From NCBI GenBank assembly GCA_021776925.1, contig JAJFFB010000123.1, positions 1-42,083 on the forward strand: a stretch of DNA of 42,083 nucleotides, given 5' to 3'. The notes beneath the pieces are model-generated. The model did no database searches, was not told where the DNA came from, and worked only from the letters and a program-made list of their open reading frames with translations. The stretch comes from Planctomycetota bacterium (GTDB lineage Bacteria > Planctomycetota > UBA1135). Made by a program: the position numbers and the translations under genes. How positions within the stretch are numbered: the first letter of the stretch is position 1; every line of letters starts with the position of its first letter. This document shows positions 16,333 to 24,510 of this stretch, piece by piece.

Positions 16333-17595
16333 ATGGCCGACCCGGTAACGAAAGTCGTCGTCACGGGCCTAGGCGCGGTAAGCCCTCTGGGGTTGGGTGC
16401 CGCTCACTCCTTTGACCGTATGGTGGCGGGGGAGAGCGGCATCCGGCGCATGGAGCGCTGGGATGCCAGCCAGCACACTTCCAAGATTGCGGGAGAGGTG
16501 CGCGAGTGCGTCTACATCGCCAGGGACCACTACCCCACGCGTGAGCTGAAACGGCTCGACCCGTTCTCCCAGATCGGCCTGATCGCCGCACGGGAAGCGT
16601 GGGCCGACTGCGGTTTGGGTGACGGCCAATTTGATCCCACCCGCGCCGGCTCGATTCTCGGCACTGGTATCGGTGGCATTCAAAGCGTGCTTGACCAGAA
16701 CGAGGTCATGCGCGATGGCGGCCCACGCCGCGTTTCTCCCTTCTTCATTCCCAACACCATGTCCAATGCGCTGGCCGCCAACGTCGCCATCGCCTTCGGT
16801 CTGCAGGGCCCGTGCTTCCTGACTTCCTCGGCGTGCGCGTCGAGCGGTCACGCGATCGGCATGGCGCTACGCGAGATCCGCACCGGCAACGCCGACGTCG
16901 TCGTCACCGGCGGCTCCGAAACCACCACCAACCCGCTGACCGTGGCGGGTTTCTGTTCGCTCAAGGCGTTGAGTACCCGCAACGACGACCCCGAAGCGGC
17001 GTCGCGCCCCTTCGATCGCGACCGCGACGGTTTCGTCATCGGCGAGGGTGCCACCGTGCTGGTGCTTGAATCCGAGCAGCATGCGCGCGCGCGCGGTGCC
17101 CGCATCTACTGCGAAATGGCAGGATTCGGCCAATCCGACGACGGCGGCCACATCACCGCGCCTGATCCGAGCGGCCTGCGTCCGGCCGCGGCGATCCGCT
17201 CGGCGCTCGACGACGCCGGCCTCAACGCCGATGAAGTCGACTACATCAACGCCCACGGCACTTCGACCATGCTCAACGACATGGCCGAAACCCTGTCGAT
17301 CAAGCTCGCCCTTGGCGAAGGCGCAGCGCGCGCTGCGTGCCTCTCTTCGACCAAGTCGATGACCGGCCACCTGGTCGGCGCGGCTTCGGCCATCGAAGCG
17401 ATGGTGTGCGCCCTGACGCTGCACCGCGGCGTCGCCCATCCCACCCGTAACCTGGAAAACCCGGATCTCGAAAACGGCTGCGACCTGGACTACATCCCAG
17501 GGCAGGCGCGCGAAGGCAACTTCCGCGCCGCCTTGTCCAATTCGCTGGGCTTCGGTGGCCACAACGTGACTCTGGCCTTCCGCAAGCATTCCTGA
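16333..17595 (+). CDS. fabF: 3-oxoacyl-ACP synthase II (FabF)
   Basis: FabF (420 aa) elongates acyl-ACP with malonyl-ACP. The triad is Cys168 in SSACASSGHAIG, His308 in NAHGTST and His346 in TKSMTGHLVGA, with Lys341. VVVTGLGAVSPLG opens the protein as usual, and LSNSLGFGGHNVTLAF closes it. It is the last enzyme of the rpmF-plsX-fabH-fabD-fabG-acpP-fabF run. Confidence 0.97.
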   Translation: MADPVTKVVVTGLGAVSPLGLGAAHSFDRMVAGESGIRRMERWDASQHTSKIAGEVRECVYIARDHYPTRELKRLDPFSQIGLIAAREAWADCGLGDGQFDPTRAGSILGTGIGGIQSVLDQNEVMRDGGPRRVSPFFIPNTMSNALAANVAIAFGLQGPCFLTSSACASSGHAIGMALREIRTGNADVVVTGGSETTTNPLTVAGFCSLKALSTRNDDPEAASRPFDRDRDGFVIGEGATVLVLESEQHARARGARIYCEMAGFGQSDDGGHITAPDPSGLRPAAAIRSALDDAGLNADEVDYINAHGTSTMLNDMAETLSIKLALGEGAARAACLSSTKSMTGHLVGAASAIEAMVCALTLHRGVAHPTRNLENPDLENGCDLDYIPGQAREGNFRAALSNSLGFGGHNVTLAFRKHS

Positions 17596-17627
17596 TCCCC
17601 ATCACCGGCCTGTCCGGAGCCATCCCC

Positions 17628-17960
17628 GTGAAGCAGAAATTCGCTGAAGCGCTGAAGGAATACCGCCGCGAAGTCTTCAAGGTCGAGCACGACCACGAAG
17701 AACTCGGCAGTCTGACCGAAGAGGCCTTGCACATCACGCAAGACCATCTCAACAACGCTTACCACTACCACTTCCACAAGCTGCCCGACGCGGACCGCGC
17801 GGAAGTGATCAACATGATCAACAACTACACACTCGAGGCTCTGCTGCCTCCGGTGGTGGAAAAGATCACCAAACGTCAGCTCCTGATGGAGCGCAAGCTG
17901 GATCTGCTCGTCCATCTGCTCGAGGAAGCTCTCGACCGGATCGGCGACAGCGACCAATAA
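17628..17960 (+). CDS. Small helical protein of unknown function
   Basis: This 110-aa product starts at a GTG. It is strongly helical and charged, with paired HDHEEL and NNAYHYHFHKLPDADRAEVINMINNY segments. The last third (KRQLLMERKLDLLVHLLEEALDRIG) could be a coiled coil or dimer helix. Six His residues lie within the first 50, so metal binding is possible but unproven. I recognise no family. It sits 32 bases after fabF and 17 before the pyrophosphorylase gene, so it is probably in the same transcript. Confidence 0.72.
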   Translation: MKQKFAEALKEYRREVFKVEHDHEELGSLTEEALHITQDHLNNAYHYHFHKLPDADRAEVINMINNYTLEALLPPVVEKITKRQLLMERKLDLLVHLLEEALDRIGDSDQ

Positions 17961-17977
17961 CCCGGCAACAGGCGCTC

Positions 17978-19339
17978 ATGGATCTTCTTTCCGTGCTCAA
18001 GGAGCGGGGTATGGAGCAGGTACTGGGCCCCGCCCAGGCTGCCGGCTCCGCCGCCGAGGCGTCCTTGCACGCCGACCTCGCTGGCGTCGACTGGACCATG
18101 CTCGACCGCCAGCGCGCGGCATTGAAAAAGGAAGTTGCGCTGCCGCAGGGCGAGATCCTGCCGCCCGATCTGAAGCCGGCTTCGACCAGCGGTGACCCGG
18201 CTTCTGCCGCCGCCGCCGCGCGCGGCTGGGAGGCACTGCGCGCCGGGCGCGTGGCCGTTGCCACGGTGGCCGGCGGCCAGGCCTCGCGCCTTGGTTTCCA
18301 TGGGCCCAAGGGCGCCTACCCGATCGGCCCGGTGGCGGGGACCAGCCTGTTCCAGATCATGGCCGGGCAGCTGCTGCGGCTGCGCCAGCTGAGCGGCGCG
18401 GCATTGCCTTGGATCATCCAGACCGGCCCCGGCAACCACCTCGAAACGCAAACCTACTTCGCCGACCGCTCGTGGTTCGGTCTGGGGCGCGACAGCGTCC
18501 AGTTCGTCTGCCAGGGTACGCTGCCAGCGCTGTCCCCAGACGGGCAGTTCCTGCTCGAATCGCCAGGGGCGCTGTTCCGCAATCCCGACGGCCACGGTGG
18601 TTTCTACCGCGCGCTGCGCAACGGCGGCATCGGCCCCAAGCTGCGCGAAGCGGGAATCGATCTGGTCTACTACTGCCAGGTCGACAATCCCCTGGTGCGG
18701 ATGGCCGATCCGGCCTTTCTCGGCTTCCACCTCGAAGCCGGCGCGCGCATGTCGGTCAAGGTGGTCGAAAAGACCGAGCCCGGCGAGAAGGTCGGGCTGA
18801 TCATCCAGCGCGATGACGCGCGTCTGGGCTGCATCGAGTACTCAGATTTGCCCGACGAGCTCGCCGAAGAGCGCGCCGCCGACGGTGGTCTGCGCTTCCG
18901 TGCCGGCAACATCGCCACGCACTGTTTCGAGCTGGGCTTCCTCGAAGAAATGGCCGAGGCCTTCTTGCCGCTGCACCTGGCCCACAAACAGATCTTGTCG
19001 CTGCGCGGCGGCCGCCATCTGGTCGAGCAGCCCGGCATCAAGTTCGAGACCTTCGTCTTCGACGCGCTGCCGCTGGCCGACCACTCGATGGTGCAGCTGG
19101 CCGAGCGCAGCGAAGAGTTCGCCCCGGTCAAGAACCGCAACGGCTGCGACTCGATCGCCACCAGCCGCCACGCGCTGGTGGCCCGCAACCAACGCTGGGC
19201 CGGAGCGCTGAGCGCCGAATTGGGCGCCGCTACCCTCGAGATCGAAGCCGGCCTATGCTACGACGCGCCCGACCTCGCCAGCCGCCAGGCACACCTGCGG
19301 CTGCGCGGCGGCGGGCACTTCCTGACCGCCTCACCCTGA
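17978..19339 (+). CDS. UDP-sugar pyrophosphorylase, eukaryotic UAP1/UGP type
   Basis: This 453-aa enzyme is of the UDPGP type I family, which makes UDP-GlcNAc/GalNAc or UDP-glucose from UTP and the sugar-1-phosphate. The nucleotide loop is VAGGQASRLGFHGPKGAYPIG (written with its key Gly and Lys, about residues 93-113). YYCQVDNPLVRMADP gives the UDP/sugar-binding DN motif, and NIATHCFELGFL and KFETFVFDALP match UAP1. The KNRNGCDS loop replaces the usual KN..G..S segment and suggests UAP rather than UGP. Most bacteria use GlmU instead, so this version is notable, although some lineages carry it. It ends 40 bases before tRNA-Leu(CAA). Confidence 0.88.
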   Translation: MDLLSVLKERGMEQVLGPAQAAGSAAEASLHADLAGVDWTMLDRQRAALKKEVALPQGEILPPDLKPASTSGDPASAAAAARGWEALRAGRVAVATVAGGQASRLGFHGPKGAYPIGPVAGTSLFQIMAGQLLRLRQLSGAALPWIIQTGPGNHLETQTYFADRSWFGLGRDSVQFVCQGTLPALSPDGQFLLESPGALFRNPDGHGGFYRALRNGGIGPKLREAGIDLVYYCQVDNPLVRMADPAFLGFHLEAGARMSVKVVEKTEPGEKVGLIIQRDDARLGCIEYSDLPDELAEERAADGGLRFRAGNIATHCFELGFLEEMAEAFLPLHLAHKQILSLRGGRHLVEQPGIKFETFVFDALPLADHSMVQLAERSEEFAPVKNRNGCDSIATSRHALVARNQRWAGALSAELGAATLEIEAGLCYDAPDLASRQAHLRLRGGGHFLTASP

Positions 19340-19379
19340 GCAGGCGCCGCGGTCGGGCAGCCCCAACGGGCGCCTCTTT

Positions 19380-19466
19380 GCCGGAGTGGCGGAATTGGCA
19401 GACGCGACGGATTCAAAATCCGTTTCTCGCAAGGGAGTGGGGGTTCAAGTCCCCCCTCCGGCACCA
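19380..19466 (+). tRNA. tRNA-Leu(CAA)
   Basis: This class II tRNA has acceptor GCCGGAG/CTCCGGC, anticodon stem ACGGA/TCCGT with loop TTCAAAA (anticodon CAA), a long variable arm, T-arm GGGGG-TTCAAGT-CCCCC and encoded CCA. Its last 14 bases plus one recur 2 kb downstream, suggesting it is an integration site. Confidence 0.95.
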
Positions 19467-19467
19467 A
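19453..19467 (+). repeat. Putative att repeat at tRNA-Leu 3' end
   Basis: CCCCTCCGGCACCAA here is identical to 21522-21536 in the same orientation. Fifteen bases ending at the CCA of a tRNA is the usual form of an integrase crossover core. The 2.07-kb segment between the copies differs in composition from the housekeeping DNA to the left. Confidence 0.6.
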
Positions 19468-20024
19468 CCAACCCTGAGGACCCCCTCAGATTACCCTCTC
19501 TATGTTTCAGTCTGTGTCTCACTTTTTAGATTCAGCCCAAATAAGCGGCGCCACCCCTCGGCGGTGCACCCGCGCCCATTCGCTCAGGCACCCGCGCGCC
19601 GCGCGCACTGAGCCGGAGCGGCGCTGGCCCTCGACCGCCTCGTAGCGCGCCTTGCGCTTTAGAAGGTACGGCGCCAGCCACCCCGGGCCCCCAGCGGCGC
19701 GGTCGCGTGTTTAGGGACGGTGATGACTATGTGGTGGCGTTTGGGGCGGGTGGTGGCCTGGGCAATAAGAGAGGCCTCCAATAGAATCAAACAGTTGCAC
19801 TGGACACGGCTACGCCGCGCAGGCGACCATCCATCCCTTTAATAAGTTTGAGAAGTGACTACGATTTCGGCCAGGTCTTTTGGCGAGGAATTATCGGCCT
19901 CTTAAATGCGGGCTACCTCTATCCCCAACTCTCCGCCAATAGTCGGCTTCCCTAATACAGCGGCCAAGTTTCGACCGTCGCCCTTAGGGGAACCCAAGGG
20001 CGGCAATGTTGGAAGGGGAGGCGG
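19468..20024. other. Gene-poor start of the tRNA-Leu insert
   Basis: There is no convincing gene. The first 240 bases are GC-rich with short internal repeats of GGCGCC and CGCGCG; the rest is AT-richer. A 35-codon frame starting with TTG at 19848 and ending at 19955 encodes a Tyr/Trp-containing peptide (DYDFGQVFWRGIIGLL), but its status is doubtful. Confidence 0.5.
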
Positions 20025-20201
20025 TCACTTCTTCTTCCGCCACCACTGAGGGGTGAAATAGCAAATAAGCCCAAGAGCGCAGGGGATTGCTAACCACCAT
20101 GCGACACTCCACAACCACCATGTGAAAAGCGCCATACCAAAGGGGTAATAGTTCCCTTTGATGAAATCGGGAACGTCGCGGGGCAACCACATCCACTGCA
20201 T
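20025..20201 (-). CDS. 58-aa Trp-rich small membrane protein
   Basis: This minus-strand ORF runs from an ATG at 20201 to a TGA at 20025. The peptide starts MQWMWLPRDVPDFIKGNYY and has one long hydrophobic stretch (FTWWLWSVAWWLAIPCALGL). It ends QWWRKKK, a positive cytoplasmic anchor typical of a real single-pass protein. Nine of 58 residues are Trp. Longer frames on the same strand read through this stretch, but their peptides lack such organisation. No family is recognised and no good ribosome binding site is seen. It lies within the insert bounded by the tRNA-Leu repeats. Confidence 0.55.
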   Translation of the reverse strand: MQWMWLPRDVPDFIKGNYYPFGMALFTWWLWSVAWWLAIPCALGLICYFTPQWWRKKK

Positions 20202-20369
20202 TCTAGTTGGGCTTGCGGCCGCCTCTTAAGACCCCGATATTGGATTGGGTTTTCCGTTAGCGATGAGCGCAACTCTGGCGTTGCGGAGGCGAAGGGGAAT
20301 CCTGGTCACGGCGATCCTCCAAGTTTGGGGGAGGGGACTCAGCGTCTGCTATCCTGCCATCTCAGTCAC

Positions 20370-21233
20370 ATGAAATTGGGCACACTTCTTGGCGCAATCC
20401 TGATTGCAGGCTTGGCATTGCTTTTTTGGTGGGTCCTTCGGGAAGACCCTTTACACCAGGCAAGTGCTCCTGGGGAGCATTCCAATTTGGAGGTTCCTGA
20501 TGGAGTTTCCTCGGAAAATCCCAGCGCCGCTCCAACGGGGACCGATTCGGATCTAGATGCCTCGCAGGTAGCCATTCCCTCTGGTGTAGCCAAGAGATCT
20601 GAACCACCTTGGTGGGAAGACGAGGACCGATACGATGAATTCCTTGAGCAGCTTCAGATTTTTTTGGCTAAGGGAGATTGGCCGTACGACATGATCGATC
20701 CTGGGTATTATCTTCAAAATATCGATCAGCGGTTAACGGAACATGGGCACGGTGCGCTGACGAAGGTGTACTGGGAAGAACTCGGGGAATTGCCCCATAT
20801 GTCGTGTGGTCAATATCTATTCATGCTAGTTTTAAATATGTCAAGGGTGGCTGATGACCTCTACACGGCAACTGACCCAGAGCGGATTGAATTTCTAGAA
20901 TGGCAGGTTAGTGAATTCCCTTTCAGATATTTTCCAAGCGAAATATTGGGTGCAACGTTAGGCCGACCAGTTGCTCTCAATGAGACTCAACGAGTTGAAG
21001 TTGAAAAAATATTTTGGACTAACGTTGGTGATATGGCGCGATTGAATTATGAAATGGCGCGCTTCTCCAGAGCGAAAAAGGCAGCACGGAAGGAGTTAGG
21101 GTTTAAAAGAATGATTCGACCGGCTTCCAAGTACCAGCCAGCCAAATATTCCAGGATGGTCCAATCTCTCCATGAGCTCAACAGTACCTACCGATCAGCC
21201 TTATTGGATTTTGCTGTCCATGAGGGACTTTGA
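20370..21233 (+). CDS. Single-pass membrane protein, unknown function
   Basis: This is a 287-aa product with the start chosen at 20370, which puts the hydrophobic segment (LGTLLGAILIAGLALLFWWV) at residues 3-22. An ATG at 20325 in the same frame would add 15 residues. A Ser/Pro/Asp-rich linker follows (about 30-75), then an acidic, aromatic, helical domain (PPWWEDEDRYDEFLEQLQIFLAKG onward in several short helices) to a basic C-terminal part. The layout suits an anchored periplasmic protein. Codon use is visibly AT-richer than the fab genes, consistent with acquired DNA. No family is recognised. Confidence 0.72.
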   Translation: MKLGTLLGAILIAGLALLFWWVLREDPLHQASAPGEHSNLEVPDGVSSENPSAAPTGTDSDLDASQVAIPSGVAKRSEPPWWEDEDRYDEFLEQLQIFLAKGDWPYDMIDPGYYLQNIDQRLTEHGHGALTKVYWEELGELPHMSCGQYLFMLVLNMSRVADDLYTATDPERIEFLEWQVSEFPFRYFPSEILGATLGRPVALNETQRVEVEKIFWTNVGDMARLNYEMARFSRAKKAARKELGFKRMIRPASKYQPAKYSRMVQSLHELNSTYRSALLDFAVHEGL

Positions 21234-21248
21234 TCTTATTGACGTTGC

Positions 21249-21401
21249 TCACAGCGCACCTCCCCAGCTGGTCCACACCACCTTGGCTTCCTTGCAGTCC
21301 CAGATGTAGCGCGGGGTAAAGTTGTTGGCGTCGATGGCCTGACACCCATGGACCTCTATGTCTAGGTCGTCGCCGCCGCAGTCTCCTCCTACGCGTTTCA
21401 T
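21249..21401 (-). CDS. Small Cys-containing protein, PRYIWD family copy 1
   Basis: This 50-aa frame from ATG 21401 contains GGDCGGDDLDIEV, then CQAIDANNFTPRYIWDCKEA and KVVWTSWGGAL. The frame is open upstream to 21662, adding residues with three more Cys (GLNCQPNRTACNKNAWC), so the true gene may be longer. The C-terminal 30 residues are repeated in the frame ending at 30530. Spaced cysteines would suit an exported disulphide-bonded peptide, but no signal peptide is seen. It could be the remnant 3' end of a larger gene. Function unknown. Confidence 0.45.
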   Translation of the reverse strand: MKRVGGDCGGDDLDIEVHGCQAIDANNFTPRYIWDCKEAKVVWTSWGGAL

Positions 21402-21521
21402 GTTCCAGGCCTGAGCCAATCGTGAGGGAACTGGATTAATAGCGCACCAGGCGTTCTTATTGCATGCAGTGCGGTTTGGCTGACAATTCAACCCAGCTCT
21501 GTTGTTCGCCCGGGAGGCCGG

Positions 21522-21536
21522 CCCCTCCGGCACCAA
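21522..21536 (+). repeat. Putative att repeat, distal copy
   Basis: An exact 15-bp copy of the tRNA-Leu 3' end including CCA (CCCCTCCGGCACCAA). The bases before it (GGCCGG) are unrelated to the tRNA T-arm, so it is not a second tRNA gene. It marks the likely right end of the 2-kb insert. Confidence 0.6.
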
Positions 21537-21576
21537 TTTTGGAGGTTGCCTGTGGTGGGGGGATTGGTGTTCTCTT

Positions 21577-21650
21577 GGTGCAGGTCGACACCGGCCGGGC
21601 CGCTTAAGCGGCAGGCCGAATGCGCCGCCCGGCCGGCGCCGACTTGCACC
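21577..21650. repeat. Palindromic hairpin element, copy 1
   Basis: 24-bp arms (21577-21600 and 21627-21650) are complementary apart from one wobble and two mismatches. The 26-base loop itself contains the palindrome GCCGCTTAAGCGGC. The loop matches copy 2 almost exactly, while the arms differ by paired changes. This looks like a dispersed REP- or MITE-like element. Confidence 0.75.
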
Positions 21651-21919
21651 AGAACGGCGCAACCTCGCCCCTCTGACGGGCCTCTTCCTCCTGGGGCCGC
21701 AGGACGCCCTTTCATCCCTCGGGGACGGTCAAGGAAACCGGGTACCTCGACAGAGTGGCCCAGAGACTTCCTTCTATCCTGTTACACGAACTGGCTATTC
21801 CATGTGTCCACTTTTTGGGGGAAAGGTCAGCTCACCTCCCAATAACCAAACCAACGGTCCGATCGATCCAAGGTCGATTCCACCCAGGCATGGCCCAAAA
21901 TTGACCCTTCCACGGTTCT

Positions 21920-21992
21920 GGCGCAGGCAGGCGCCGGCCTGGCGCGCATTCGGCCTGCCGCTTAAGCGGCCAGGCCGGTGCCTGCCTGCGCC
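21920..21992. repeat. Palindromic hairpin element, copy 2 (inverted)
   Basis: 24-bp arms (21920-21943 and 21969-21992) differ from perfect complementarity at one base. The element lies in opposite orientation to copy 1, 270 bases away. Its loop carries CGCTTAAGCGGCAGGCCGAA on the complementary strand, as in copy 1. No gene is seen between the copies or on to 22238. Confidence 0.75.
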
Positions 21993-22238
21993 AAGGCATT
22001 CCCAGGGCAAACACCAACCCACGCCTGACAAATTCCATTAGAACACCGGCTTCTGGTTACGATTTGGCAATAAATCCCCGAAAATAGGCCTGAACGATCC
22101 ATAAACCAACTTTTCCCGGGGTATTGTTCGGAACTCGGAGGCCTCTGCATCTGTCCATCGTTATAAGGGACAGTCCCCTCAGCGCTGTGCTGTTGCCTTC
22201 CCGAACCCTCACTCCTCCGCAATTCTCCTACAGAGCTC

Positions 22239-23801
22239 ATGAAGAATGCCATCCTTTTCGGGACCGTCCTGACAGGTCTCGTCCTTTCCTCCGGTGTCCA
22301 GGCGCAGAATGCCGGCACCGACTTCCAGGTCTTTTCCGAAACTCCAGGCGTCACGGAGTTTTCTGGTCAGATGATCGTGCGCCCCATGCAATTGGACGCC
22401 CTGCTGGCGCAGGGTTACAGCCGCAGCGAGGCCGTTGCCATCCGCGAAGCTGCGGTGGCCGGTCTCGACGGCTGGGTCAAGAACCACGCCGTTGAAAACG
22501 ACGAGTACATCATCTTCCTTCCCGCTGGTTACGACGAGAACACCCTGTCGGCCGTGCTGATGGGCACCGGCAACTACCAGTACGCCGAGCCGGACTGGTT
22601 CTGCTACCCGGACAATACTCCCAACGATCCGAACTTCGGTGGCCAGTGGTGGCACCAGAACATCAACTCGGAAGCCGGCTGGGACCTCTACACCGGCGAC
22701 ACCAACTACATCGCGGGCGTGGTCGACACCGGCGTCGACCTTGACCACCCTGATCTGCAGGCCAACCTGCTGCCCGGCTACAACTCGGTCGACCGCAAGA
22801 CCCAGGCCAACGGCGGCGCGGTGAACGACATCAACGGCCACGGCACTTTAACCATGGGCTGTGTCGGTGCAATCGGTAACAACAACAACCAGGTCGTCGG
22901 CGTGTGCTGGAACGCAGGTCTGCTGCCCATCCGTACCTCGAACTCCTCGGGTGGCGGCGCTTGGATGTCCGACCTGACCCACGGCGCCACCTGGGCCGCG
23001 CAGAACGGCGCCGGCTCGGTTTCGGTGAGCTACTCGGGCGTTGAGTCCAGCTCGGTCAACACCACTGGTAACACGCTGAAGAACACCTACGACAGCCTGC
23101 TGTGCTGGGCTGCCGGCAACTCCAACTCGAACCTCACCTTCGATTGGCTCAACGTGATCATCTGCTCGGCGACCGACTCCAATGACAACAAGGCGTCGTT
23201 CTCCAGCTACGGCACCGCGGTCGACGTTGCTGCTCCTGGCGTCAGCGTGCTCACCACCGCCAACGGCGGCGGCATCGCTTCGGTCAGTGGAACTTCGTTC
23301 TCGACCCCGATCACCAATGGCGTGATTGCACTGCTGCGTTCTTCCACTCCGGGCTTGACGGCCCAAGAGGCTGAAGACTTCCTCTTCGGCGCATGCAAGA
23401 ACATCGGCTCCTCCAACACCTTCGGCAACGGGCTGGTCGACGTCGGTCAGACCATGGCTGACGGTTTCGGCGGTGGCGGTACCACCTACGATCTGGTCTT
23501 GACCATGGGCGGCCCGCTGGTTGCTGGCACTCAAGCCACCGCGACCGTCACGGGTTCGGTGTGGTTGACTGACGTGCACCTTTACCATGGCACCGGCCTC
23601 GGCTCGACTTTCATCCCGGGTATCGGCGCAACTCTTGAAATCGCCAACGCGAAGCGCCTGATGACCGACCGTGCAAATGCCGCCGGACAAGCGGACTTCG
23701 CTCGCAACCTTCCCAACAGCTTGGCCGGCCGCACCGTCTACATTGAAGCGGTCGATGACCTGGCCAGCATTTCCGAAGTGCACACGGAGACCATCCAGTA
23801 G
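22239..23801 (+). CDS. Secreted subtilisin-like serine protease (S8)
   Basis: This is a 520-aa protease. Residues 1-23 form a Sec signal peptide ending VQAQ. An inhibitor-like propeptide runs to about residue 125. The catalytic domain follows, with Asp163 (VVDTGVD), His201 (NGHGTLTMG), oxyanion Asn294 (AAGN) and Ser353 (SGTSFSTP). The last 105 residues form a beta-rich domain (GGPLVAGTQATATV, then NSLAGRTVYIEAVDD) like the C-terminal add-ons of secreted proteins from some Planctomycetota. A second candidate start for translation is not needed, since the ATG at 22239 follows CAGAGCTC. An intrinsic terminator lies 28 bases after the stop. The substrate is unknown, but an extracellular degradative role is likely. 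Confidence 0.93.
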   Translation: MKNAILFGTVLTGLVLSSGVQAQNAGTDFQVFSETPGVTEFSGQMIVRPMQLDALLAQGYSRSEAVAIREAAVAGLDGWVKNHAVENDEYIIFLPAGYDENTLSAVLMGTGNYQYAEPDWFCYPDNTPNDPNFGGQWWHQNINSEAGWDLYTGDTNYIAGVVDTGVDLDHPDLQANLLPGYNSVDRKTQANGGAVNDINGHGTLTMGCVGAIGNNNNQVVGVCWNAGLLPIRTSNSSGGGAWMSDLTHGATWAAQNGAGSVSVSYSGVESSSVNTTGNTLKNTYDSLLCWAAGNSNSNLTFDWLNVIICSATDSNDNKASFSSYGTAVDVAAPGVSVLTTANGGGIASVSGTSFSTPITNGVIALLRSSTPGLTAQEAEDFLFGACKNIGSSNTFGNGLVDVGQTMADGFGGGGTTYDLVLTMGGPLVAGTQATATVTGSVWLTDVHLYHGTGLGSTFIPGIGATLEIANAKRLMTDRANAAGQADFARNLPNSLAGRTVYIEAVDDLASISEVHTETIQ

Positions 23802-23829
23802 CACCTGCGCGGGCCACGGCCTGCACCTG

Positions 23830-23867
23830 CCCCCTTCCGTCGCTACGGCGGAAGGGGGTTCCTTTTT
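23830..23867 (+). terminator. Intrinsic terminator of the protease gene
   Basis: CCCCCTTCCG (23830-23839) pairs with CGGAAGGGGG (23849-23858) around a loop that can extend the stem with CG pairs. TTCCTTTTT follows. It is a strong rho-independent terminator. Confidence 0.88.
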
Positions 23868-23895
23868 GCCTGTTCCGTTGCCTAGACTGGCAGCG

Positions 23896-24510
23896 ATGGA
23901 AGCGCTGCGGCCGCATTGGGAGCCTCTGCTCGACCGCGCCCACCGGGCCGGCCTGCACCGGATGAGCGGCGTTTGCCAGCTCCTCGGTAACCTGTGTCAG
24001 ATCGGGCCGTGCGACGGCATGAACGCGCGTGTGCCGGCCTGGATGGAGGAATTCCAATCCCTGTCAGCTGCCCAGCACCGATTGTGGCTGTGCCACCGGC
24101 AGCCCAACATGGAATCCCTCCTGGCCGATGTGGTTCCGGAGCTGTTGCTCGCCGCCGCGATGCGTTTCGGCACCCCCGGCGAAGCGGGCGCAGCCCTGCC
24201 CGCCATCGAAGAGCCGCAAGCCGCGCTCGGCCTGGCGCTGTGGCTCGAGAACGTGGCCGGCCATTGCCCGCAGCTGACCCACTCGATGCGCAAGATGCAA
24301 GACGGCCGCCTGCGCGTGCGCGTGCAAGCGGCAGGCATCCGGCTGCCTACCGACGCCAAGCTCTTCAACCCCTTCGGCCAGTGGCTTGAACTCGAAGCCG
24401 ATCTCGAAGGCCTGTACGGTTGCGACGCCGGGGTGCTGGTGCGCGGGCTCAGTCTTGGTCCGCAGGAGCAGCCGGCGGCAAGCGTGCCGCGTCGAGCAGC
24501 GAAGTCTTGA
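23896..24510 (+). CDS. Conserved-looking protein of unknown function
   Basis: This 204-aa product uses the ATG at 23896 just after the terminator; the frame is open upstream into the protease but without coding character. It is mainly helical, with Cys/Trp-rich segments early on (SGVCQLLGNLCQIGPCDG, LWLCHRQPN), then helical repeats and a C-terminal beta part (LRVRVQAAGIRLPTDAKLF) ending in GVLVRGLSLG. No signal peptide is present. I do not recognise it. It converges on the CvpA-like gene, overlapping its end by 62 bases. Confidence 0.6.
   Translation: MEALRPHWEPLLDRAHRAGLHRMSGVCQLLGNLCQIGPCDGMNARVPAWMEEFQSLSAAQHRLWLCHRQPNMESLLADVVPELLLAAAMRFGTPGEAGAALPAIEEPQAALGLALWLENVAGHCPQLTHSMRKMQDGRLRVRVQAAGIRLPTDAKLFNPFGQWLELEADLEGLYGCDAGVLVRGLSLGPQEQPAASVPRRAAKS

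Noticed and set aside
21502-22041. Frames of 60-180 codons through the palindromic elements
   Set aside because: Their translations are Arg/Pro/Gly-rich readings of the GC-rich hairpins in several frames and share no domain.
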